Below, piece by piece: positions 1 through 5,404 of a stretch of 5,404 nucleotides of DNA. The first letter of the stretch is position 1; each line of letters starts with the position of its first letter. Origin of the DNA: Deltaproteobacteria bacterium (GTDB lineage Bacteria > Desulfobacterota > Syntrophia > Syntrophales > Smithellaceae); NCBI GenBank assembly GCA_009668925.1, contig SBEK01000118.1, positions 7,845 through 13,248 on the forward strand, read 5' to 3'. The position numbers were made by a program, and so were the translations under genes. The notes under the pieces are model-generated. The model did no database searches, was not told where the DNA came from, and saw only the letters and a list, made by a program, of their open reading frames with translations.

Positions 1-2247
1 GGTCTGGGCATATTGCAGTTGATTTTGCGCCCTTTCGTCCCTGCCTTCCGAAAGCACGGGCAGACACTCCCGCAGCAAACGGATGGCCTGCAGGGCCTGA
101 CCGTCAGCGACCGGGTGCGCCATGACGCTGGTCAACGCTTCAATGGCGTTGGTCAGCGCATCCATGACGGCTGTTGCAATGCTTTCGCCAGGCATCATTT
201 GAGCGAACAGAGGATCGAGAATCGCAGTATTGGGAACAATCCTGTCGTCCATCAGAAACACTTGACGCCCGGCTCTCTCGCTTCTGAGCAAGGCGACTCT
301 TGTCACCTCGCTGCCGCCGCCGGCCGGCGTGGGAATGGCAATATGAGGAATCTGCGGCTCCTGCAAACGTTGGAGCGCGATATGGTCATTTGCCTTCCCG
401 CCGCTCTTCAGAGTAACGCAAACCACTTTGGCCGTATCGATCGCCGCTTTACTCCCCACACTGACAATACAATCGGCACCTGCTTGGCGGGCCGCCCGGG
501 TTGCATCATCCACGGTTTTTAAAGTCGCTTCCTGATCGATTTGACCGTAGACACCGGCGCAGAATTCTACGAGTGCGTCCTCCACCCGCTGGACGGCGCC
601 CTTCTTTCCCGCATCCCGATCGCTAACAATGAACGCCCTTTTGCAGCCCAGGTTCACCATTTCTTTATAGAGGGAAGGAAGCGTTCCGTGGCCCGAAATG
701 ACATGGGTCGGACAGCTGTATTGGGCGGCGGCAATCCTCGTTTCATCTGAAATGCACTGCATCATGATGTTATTCTCGACCGACGCAAATGAACTGACAT
801 GAACCCGTTTGACCTCAGTATATTCTTCAAGACCGACGGCACCCAAGTCTCTTCCCACGCCCGACTGTTTGTATCCGCCGAAGGGACAGAAGTCTCCAAA
901 GGTATGATAATTGTTGATCCATAACGTCCCCGTCCGGATTTGTCGGGCAATCCGCAAGGCGCGCGCGTTACTTCCGGAAAACACGCCCCCTGCCAGACCG
1001 TAAATGGAATCGTTGGCAATGGCGACGGCTTCTTCATCGCTCTCGCACTTGATTACGCAGACCACGGGACCGAAAATTTCTTCCTGCGCAATGCGCATGG
1101 AGTTTTTTACATCCGTGAATATTGTAGGAGCGTAATAGTACCCTCCCTCGAGGCCGGGTACTGCAATGCGTTGACCGCCGGTAAGCAGGGTTGCCCCTTC
1201 TTCCCGGCCAATTTTTACATAACTTTCCACGGTAGCCAGATGCGCCGCATTCGCCAGCGGTCCCATGTGACTGTCGGGGAAGAGCTGGTATCCCACGCGA
1301 ATTGCTTCCGCTCGTTTCTTCATCTTTTCCACAAACGCGTCATATATTTTTGCGGAAACAAGGACACGCGTTCCCGACTCGCAAACTTGACCCTGGTGAA
1401 AGAAAGTTCCGAAGCAGGCGCCGCTTGCCGCGAAATCCATGTCGGCGTCGTCCAGAATAATATTTGCCGATTTGCCGCCAAGCTCCAAAGTGACTTTCTT
1501 GACGGAGTCGGCAGCCATTTTCATGATTTCTTTGCCGACCTCCGTACTGCCCGTAACCGCAACCTTATCCACATCGGGATGCGTGCAGAGGATTCGTCCC
1601 AACTCGGCGCCGGGACCGGGCAGAACATTGATCACACCCGGAGGAATTCCCGCGGCAAGAGCGGCCCTGGCAATGATCAGAGCTGTCAGCGGTGTGGATG
1701 ATGCGGGCTTCAGGACAATCGTATTGCCCATTGTAATCGCCTGGGCAATCTTCCAGAATGCGCTGCTGGCGGGGAAGTTCCAGGGCACAATGCCCACACA
1801 GACGCCGATGGGTTCCCGCCAGAGCATTTCTCTTGCCGGCGCAAAAGCATTGCCGGAACAACGGATCTCTTCCTCCCAGGGGAAATCATGCTTCGCATAA
1901 TACGCAAGATTCCGCAGCAACCCTGCTCCCATCATCCCCCAGAATTTGGACAGTTTGATGACGTGACCGGCATCCTGGGACTCCGTCATGGCAAACTCCA
2001 GTGTCAGCTTGGAGACTTCATCCGCGAAATCGTAAATTCTGTCAGCCCGGTCAGCCGGACTGAGATTGCTCCAGATGCCGCTGTCAAAGGCTCGTCGGGC
2101 GGCAGCGATGGCTGACTCGGCGTCCGCCCGGCCGGCTTTGGCCACTGTAGCAAAGGCTACGCCCGTGCCCGGATCGATTGTTTCAAAAACCTCGCCGCCA
2201 GCCGATTCGACAAATTCACCATTAATGAATAATTTGTAGTGGTTCAT
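1..2247 (-). CDS. Fused aldehyde dehydrogenase - iron-type alcohol dehydrogenase, C-terminus cut by the window edge
   Basis: A single frame of 749 codons starts at ATG 2245-2247 and reaches the left edge without a stop; I translated it triplet by triplet. Residues 1-484 are a full classical NAD(P)-dependent aldehyde dehydrogenase: PWNFP with Asn157, LELGGKS with general base Glu255, GQVCESG with nucleophile Cys289 (Glu-Cys spacing 34, as in the family), EIFGPV, and PFGGYKQSGVGRDLG near the end. Residues 485-509 form a linker. From Tyr510 an iron-type alcohol dehydrogenase (PF00465) begins: PTHVISGHGTL, IVSVGSKAAIDTAK (595-607), PTPAGGGSEVT (639-649) and DALTNAIEA (from Asp696). The last third of that domain, with the remaining metal ligands, lies outside the window. 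AdhE has the same order of domains, but its first half is CoA-acylating and lacks the general-base Glu; this one should release a free acid. It is the third gene of the probable operon. The aldehyde dehydrogenase assignment is strong and the fusion itself well supported; substrates are unknown. The alternative is two adjacent genes joined by a lost stop codon. Confidence 0.9.
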   Translation of the reverse strand, partial: MNHYKLFINGEFVESAGGEVFETIDPGTGVAFATVAKAGRADAESAIAAARRAFDSGIWSNLSPADRADRIYDFADEVSKLTLEFAMTESQDAGHVIKLSKFWGMMGAGLLRNLAYYAKHDFPWEEEIRCSGNAFAPAREMLWREPIGVCVGIVPWNFPASSAFWKIAQAITMGNTIVLKPASSTPLTALIIARAALAAGIPPGVINVLPGPGAELGRILCTHPDVDKVAVTGSTEVGKEIMKMAADSVKKVTLELGGKSANIILDDADMDFAASGACFGTFFHQGQVCESGTRVLVSAKIYDAFVEKMKKRAEAIRVGYQLFPDSHMGPLANAAHLATVESYVKIGREEGATLLTGGQRIAVPGLEGGYYYAPTIFTDVKNSMRIAQEEIFGPVVCVIKCESDEEAVAIANDSIYGLAGGVFSGSNARALRIARQIRTGTLWINNYHTFGDFCPFGGYKQSGVGRDLGAVGLEEYTEVKRVHVSSFASVENNIMMQCISDETRIAAAQYSCPTHVISGHGTLPSLYKEMVNLGCKRAFIVSDRDAGKKGAVQRVEDALVEFCAGVYGQIDQEATLKTVDDATRAARQAGADCIVSVGSKAAIDTAKVVCVTLKSGGKANDHIALQRLQEPQIPHIAIPTPAGGGSEVTRVALLRSERAGRQVFLMDDRIVPNTAILDPLFAQMMPGESIATAVMDALTNAIEALTSVMAHPVADGQALQAIRLLRECLPVLSEGRDERAQNQLQYAQT
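721..795 (-). other. Linker joining the two dehydrogenase domains
   Basis: About 25 residues (485-509) separate the last conserved aldehyde dehydrogenase segment (EEYTEVKRVHV) from the first strand of the alcohol dehydrogenase (YSCPTHVISG). In this frame there is no stop codon. Two adjacent Met codons (760-765) could in principle start a separate alcohol dehydrogenase, but the bases before them carry no convincing Shine-Dalgarno sequence, only a lone GAG about ten bases upstream. The linker is shorter than the sum of usual free tails plus an intergenic gap, which favours a true fusion. Confidence 0.7.
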
Positions 2248-2262
2248 CTGTTTTGTTTCTCG

Positions 2263-2268
2263 CCTCCC
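2263..2268 (-). promoter_or_regulatory. Ribosome binding site of the fused dehydrogenase
   Basis: GGGAGG on the minus strand lies 15 bases before the ATG at 2247, which is longer than the usual 5-9. It is the only purine-rich candidate in the 49-base gap after the transporter. An in-frame stop at 2293-2295 and the absence of any other start codon between it and 2247 fix the start at 2247. Confidence 0.5.
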
Positions 2269-2296
2269 GAATTCATAGATGACGTGACTTTGTTAT

Positions 2297-3592
2297 CTAA
2301 ATTGAATCCCTGTCCCCTGACACTTCGCCCAATTCCCCTGCTTCGGCTTTCTGCAGATCCGTTGCATAAGTTCTTGAGCTGATCCAGTAAAGCCAGGCGC
2401 CGGCAAACCCGCCCAGCGTTGAAATGATCAGACCGATCTTCAAGCCGTAACCTCCCCCGCCCAATCCGTCGGATATGGCCCCGACGATCATGGGCGCCCA
2501 TGCACCTCCTAAAACATAACAACAAAAGGCATTGAGACCCCAGGAGGCGCTTCTCACAGCGGGCGGTGCGACATCCTGAGTGACAGCCGTGATGGCCGGA
2601 ATAGGAACAATCGCAACAATCCCGTACAGAACGGCAAAGCCGAGCCCGATCCCCCTGCATTCCAGGAACATCGCGATAATCAGGATCACGGATGAGCACA
2701 GAAGACTCAGTGCTGCCGTCAGCATGCGTCCTCTTTTATTTCGCTTCTGCCAATGATCCGCCAGGATGCCGCCAGCGAGAGAGCCCAGAATCGCCATAAT
2801 GGAAATCAGCCCGATACTCAGACCGGCCTTTGTGGAATCGATTTTCTGAGTCCGCATCAGGAATGCCGGCCCCCAGGTCAGGAAGGAAAAGAACATGATA
2901 TTTTGCATGGCGTATCCGACATAAATCCAGCGCAAGGTCGGAATCCTGAACAATGTCGTGATCGTTATGAAGAACGAAACCTTTCGGCCGACTTCCTTCT
3001 TGTCTTCTGCCGCGCTGTAGTCTTTCATCAGGAGGGCAAGCACGCTGAGAATCAAACCGGGCACCGCAAAGACATAAAAAGCCATTCTCCAGCCATAAGT
3101 CTTCGCGATCCAACCGCCCAGGACCACGCCCAGGGCGGCGCCGATCGCCATGGACATGTTGAAGACCCCCATGACCCTGGCCCGCGCCTGCGGTGAAAAT
3201 GCGGCGGCAATCATTGGAATACCGCCGGACGTAAACCCGGCCTCGCCGATGCCGACGAGGGACCGGGGAACGATGACCCCCAGGAAATTACGTCCAAGAC
3301 CGGTAACAAACGTGAAGACGCTCCAAACCGTCCCCATCAGTGCAATGGCTTTCTTCCTGCTCCACCGGTCCGCGAGATAGGCGGCCGGAAAAGCAAACAG
3401 CGCCATACTCATGAAAAAGACGGTCTGGATGATTCCGATCTCGGTGTCCGTCAAACCAAGTTCGATCCTCATGTACTCCACGGTTATGGATAATACCTGA
3501 CGATCGACATAGTTGATCAGGTACAGCAGACTGCAGATGATCAAAACATACCATGACGCAAAGCTGATCTTTGTATTTTCCTTAATGGTCAC
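2297..3592 (-). CDS. Major facilitator superfamily transporter, Spinster-like group
   Basis: A 431-residue integral inner-membrane protein of normal length for the superfamily, starting with GTG. About twelve hydrophobic segments can be traced, the first at residues 13-33. SLLYLINYVDRQVLS (21-35) and RSLVGIGEAGFTSGG (110-124) are typical of Spinster-like and related anion:cation symporter members. The loop after segment 2 carries the motif-A remnant LADRWSRKK (73-81), and the matching loop in the second half reads LADHWQKRNKRGR (277-289). Charged, probably cytoplasmic stretches lie at the N-terminus, in the central loop (about 190-205, rich in Lys and Glu) and at the C-terminal tail. Its place between the ThDP enzyme and the fused dehydrogenase suggests it imports the pathway substrate or exports its product, perhaps a carboxylate. 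The sequence does not show substrate or direction. Family placement is firm; subgroup is by motif recall only. Confidence 0.88.
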   Translation of the reverse strand: MTIKENTKISFASWYVLIICSLLYLINYVDRQVLSITVEYMRIELGLTDTEIGIIQTVFFMSMALFAFPAAYLADRWSRKKAIALMGTVWSVFTFVTGLGRNFLGVIVPRSLVGIGEAGFTSGGIPMIAAAFSPQARARVMGVFNMSMAIGAALGVVLGGWIAKTYGWRMAFYVFAVPGLILSVLALLMKDYSAAEDKKEVGRKVSFFITITTLFRIPTLRWIYVGYAMQNIMFFSFLTWGPAFLMRTQKIDSTKAGLSIGLISIMAILGSLAGGILADHWQKRNKRGRMLTAALSLLCSSVILIIAMFLECRGIGLGFAVLYGIVAIVPIPAITAVTQDVAPPAVRSASWGLNAFCCYVLGGAWAPMIVGAISDGLGGGGYGLKIGLIISTLGGFAGAWLYWISSRTYATDLQKAEAGELGEVSGDRDSI

Positions 3593-3596
3593 TGCG

Positions 3597-3603
3597 CACC
3601 TCT
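3597..3603 (-). promoter_or_regulatory. Ribosome binding site fixing the GTG start of the transporter
   Basis: AGAGGTG on the minus strand places the GAGG core six bases before GTG 3590-3592. An in-frame stop lies just upstream (3608-3610), and the first internal Met (residue 41) would delete membrane segment 1. GTG is therefore the only sensible start. Confidence 0.75.
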
Positions 3604-3627
3604 GATTTCATGAAGACCGTTATTTTC

Positions 3628-5349
3628 TTAGATCTCTTCCCCTTCTTTCATATTGGCCATCGCCTCCGATGCCGGGCCGATCACCGCGGGATCAATCATC
3701 ACGTTGATGACAGTCGTTTGCCCCGACGCGAACGCCTCTTTCAGGGCAGGCCCGATGTCCTCGGGCTTCTCCACCAGCATTCCTTTGCCTCCCAGCGCTT
3801 CCATCATCTTGTGATAGGGAACGTAATTGAGCTCCACGGTGCCGGGTACGAGGTGACCAAACCGATGCCTCATGCTGTTGGAGGTCATTCCCCAGAGATT
3901 ATTGTTTCCGATCACGACGACGATGGGCAGATTCTTGCGGATGGATGTTTCCAGTTCCATGAAATTGAATCCGATCGACCCGTCGCCGGTGCACAGCAAG
4001 ACACGGCTTTGCGGGCGGATCAGTTTTGCCGCATTGGCGTATGGCAGGCCAACACCCAGACAACCGAACAGGCCCGAAGCCATTTCATTCCATGCGCCGC
4101 GGCAGGTTCTGGTCGTCAGCACCCAGGAGGGCAAATCGCCGCCGTCGGTAACGACTACATCGTCGGCCCTGTCCATGAAATTGTCGATTTCTTTGGTGAG
4201 CCTTCCGGGATGAATCGGAACATGATTACGTTCCGTATTGAATTTCTGAAGCTCCTTTCGCTCCGAGTGTTCTTTTCGAAGCTCAGCCACCCAGGGCGCA
4301 AAATTCTTTTGCAGTTCGCTGCCCATGCCTTCATCATCAACATATTGATTGCACTGATCGAGTAGCCCTTTGATATCGGCAAAGATCGCATGATCAGAAG
4401 AACGGTTCCTGCCGATCTCTTCCGGCTCGATGTCCACCTGGATAATTTTGCCTTCCGGATTGTATAAATCTCCCGTTGCATGATAAATGCACAGGCGCGT
4501 TCCCAAGAGGATATAGCAGTCGGACATGAGCGTCGCCCAAATGGCGCAGCCGGGCGTCAGCACCACGGAGGATCCGAAACAGAGCGGGTGCGTATCCGGC
4601 ACGATGCCCCGGGAAAACTTGCTCGTGAATACGGGAATTCCCGTCCTTTCGATAAAAGCCGTCAGTTCCGGACCTGCATCGGAATAGTACGTACCGCTGC
4701 CGGTGATAATGACGGGTCTTTTAGAATCACGAATGATCGCCATCATCCTCTTGACATCCCGGGGATCAACAGGTCTTGATTCAACGATGGTATGCCGGAC
4801 GGAAACATCCTTTGCATCTACTTTAGCCGTCAGGACATCAACGGGCAGCTCCAGAAATACGGGTCCGGGACGACCATTCTCGGCATAGCGGAAAGCCATG
4901 TCGATGTAGTCCGGAATCCTTTCGGCCTGGCCGCAAACAAACGATTTCTTGACGATCGACTGGATAACCGGCTCCTGTTTCATATCCTGAAGGCCAAGCC
5001 TGTCCGGCGCTTTTCTCCCATGCGCCCCGGCAATCAGAATCAGCGGAGAGTTCGACATGTTCGCATTCTGGATCGCCGAGAGTGTGTTCGTAAAACCCGG
5101 GGCAAAAGTCACCACGACAGTTCCCGCCTTCCGGGTCATTCGGCCGTATGTTTCGGCCATGAATGCCGCGGACTGCTCATGGCGGGCGGATATGATCCTG
5201 ATGGTCGTCCCTTCACAGGCGCGCTGGACCGGCGATATGCTTTCTCCCGGCACGGTGAAAAGAAACTCAACGCCTCGTTTGACGAAAGCGTCCGTAATCA
5301 GTTCCCAGCCCCGCTTCTTCTCACTTTTTTTTCTATTTTCTTTGCCCAT
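3628..5349 (-). CDS. ThDP-dependent lyase/decarboxylase of the acetolactate synthase superfamily (2-hydroxyacyl-CoA lyase 2-like)
   Basis: This is a 573-residue protein counted from ATG 5347-5349. The N-terminal pyrimidine domain (about 14-175) contains FTVPGES and the catalytic Glu58 in ISARHEQSAAF, then GRPGPVFLELPVDV. A central domain follows (about 193-330: RPVIITGSGTYYSDAG, ILLGTRL, IIQVDIEPEEIG). The C-terminal diphosphate domain carries TDGGD (about 401-405), FGCLGVGLPYANAAKL, and the Mg-ThDP motif GDGS (455-458) ending in NNN (482-484). DGGD, FGCLGVG and YHKMMEALGGKGMLV resemble the ILVBL/HACL2 branch, whose members cleave 2-hydroxyacyl-CoA to an aldehyde and formyl-CoA. That branch assignment is from remembered motifs. 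No regulatory subunit gene (ilvN) follows, so a role in branched-chain amino acid synthesis is less likely. It is first in the probable operon. The N-terminus is unusually Lys-rich. Only six genomic bases precede the ATG before adapter sequence begins, so an upstream start cannot be excluded and no Shine-Dalgarno is visible. Confidence 0.88.
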   Translation of the reverse strand: MGKENRKKSEKKRGWELITDAFVKRGVEFLFTVPGESISPVQRACEGTTIRIISARHEQSAAFMAETYGRMTRKAGTVVVTFAPGFTNTLSAIQNANMSNSPLILIAGAHGRKAPDRLGLQDMKQEPVIQSIVKKSFVCGQAERIPDYIDMAFRYAENGRPGPVFLELPVDVLTAKVDAKDVSVRHTIVESRPVDPRDVKRMMAIIRDSKRPVIITGSGTYYSDAGPELTAFIERTGIPVFTSKFSRGIVPDTHPLCFGSSVVLTPGCAIWATLMSDCYILLGTRLCIYHATGDLYNPEGKIIQVDIEPEEIGRNRSSDHAIFADIKGLLDQCNQYVDDEGMGSELQKNFAPWVAELRKEHSERKELQKFNTERNHVPIHPGRLTKEIDNFMDRADDVVVTDGGDLPSWVLTTRTCRGAWNEMASGLFGCLGVGLPYANAAKLIRPQSRVLLCTGDGSIGFNFMELETSIRKNLPIVVVIGNNNLWGMTSNSMRHRFGHLVPGTVELNYVPYHKMMEALGGKGMLVEKPEDIGPALKEAFASGQTTVINVMIDPAVIGPASEAMANMKEGEEI

Positions 5350-5355
5350 AAAAAC

Positions 5356-5404
5356 CTGTCTCTTATACAACTCTTCTAGGCCCCGAGACTCCTCAGCCTC
5401 TTGT
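5356..5404. other. Illumina Nextera (Tn5) adapter read-through at the contig end
   Basis: Bases 5356-5369 read CTGTCTCTTATACA, identical to the first 14 bases of the reverse-complemented Tn5 mosaic end used in Nextera libraries. Without gaps, 5370-5389 agree with the rest of the read-2 adapter at 14 of 20 positions (ending CCGAGAC versus ACGAGAC). 5390-5397 (TCCTCAGC) differ by one base from the i7 index TCCTGAGC, and 5398-5404 agree at 5 of 7 with the flow-cell primer. The adapter sequences are from memory. The declining match fits low-quality read tails. Read on the minus strand, this segment gives the well-known artefactual YKRQ peptide, here after a TTG. It should be trimmed. Confidence 0.93.

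Noticed and set aside
13..522. Plus-strand open frame of 169 codons at the left edge
   Set aside because: It is antisense to the alcohol dehydrogenase domain, which has recognisable PTPAGGGSEVT and DALTNAIEA motifs on the minus strand.
762..1037. Minus-strand frames (also 1565-1861 and 1710-1907) that might signal a broken aldehyde dehydrogenase
   Set aside because: The correct frame runs without interruption from 2247 to position 1 with all motifs in register, so there is no frameshift or pseudogene.
940..1701. Plus-strand open frame of 253 codons
   Set aside because: It lies wholly opposite the aldehyde dehydrogenase domain, whose conserved motifs are read from the minus strand. Its translation shows no recognisable domain and is rich in Arg, His and Cys, as antisense shadows are.
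2244..2699. Minus-strand open frame of 151 codons
   Set aside because: It overlaps the transporter C-terminal membrane segments in another frame, has a Cys- and Arg-rich composition and no motif. It is a frame shadow, not a frameshifted gene.
3582..3611. Nine-codon open frame (MKSEVRSDH) overlapping the ribosome binding site and GTG start of the transporter, as a possible leader peptide
   Set aside because: It has no good ribosome binding site of its own, no attenuator-like hairpin nearby, and a frame this short is expected by chance.
3604..3615. Small palindrome TTCATGAA between the ThDP enzyme and transporter genes, as an operator or terminator
   Set aside because: It is only an eight-base palindrome with no loop, no GC-rich stem and no following T-run. 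It is too short to support a regulatory call.
3610..4365. Plus-strand open frame of 251 codons
   Set aside because: It is antisense to the C-terminal half of the ThDP enzyme, which carries the intact GDGS...NN cofactor motif. No family resemblance was seen in the plus-strand product.
5370..5404. Possible promoter or upstream gene for the operon at the right edge
   Set aside because: These bases are adapter-derived, so no genomic upstream region is available beyond 5355.

Overview
The window is 5,404 bases, a little above 50% GC by eye. It holds three protein-coding genes, all on the minus strand and closely spaced, so they are probably one transcription unit read from right to left. No rRNA, tRNA, CRISPR array, insertion sequence or clear terminator was seen. 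The genes suggest a bacterium with an aldehyde, alcohol or organic-acid metabolism, perhaps an anaerobic or environmental proteobacterium or desulfobacterium. That placement is weak, because no taxonomic marker is present. The sequence looks like the end of a metagenome or draft-genome contig.

Reading in the direction of transcription: (1) 5349-3628 encodes a thiamine-diphosphate (ThDP) enzyme of the acetolactate synthase superfamily, most like the 2-hydroxyacyl-CoA lyase 2 (ILVBL) type by motif. (2) After 35 bases, 3592-2297 encodes a 12-segment major facilitator transporter resembling the Spinster-like group, with a GTG start. (3) After 49 bases, 2247-1 encodes a protein that runs off the left edge. 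In one uninterrupted frame it joins a complete classical aldehyde dehydrogenase (about residues 1-484) to an iron-type alcohol dehydrogenase (from about residue 510, cut at residue 749). This long frame is easy to miss because it has no stop codon inside the window.

The fusion is the most interesting object. It has the same two Pfam-level parts as AdhE, but its aldehyde dehydrogenase half is the acid-forming kind, with the general-base Glu and nucleophile Cys at the classical 34-residue spacing. It is not the CoA-acylating kind found in AdhE. The alcohol dehydrogenase half departs from family consensus at a metal ligand and at the glycine-rich nucleotide loop. A working model, which is inference, is that the ThDP enzyme releases an aldehyde and the fused protein oxidises it to the acid and/or reduces it to the alcohol, possibly recycling NAD(P)H between its halves, while the transporter moves a substrate or product.

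The last 49 bases (5356-5404) are not genomic. They match Illumina Nextera transposase adapter read-through. The apparent N-terminal extension of the ThDP enzyme (residues translating as YKRQ) is therefore an artefact, and the promoter and ribosome binding site of the first gene are not in the window.
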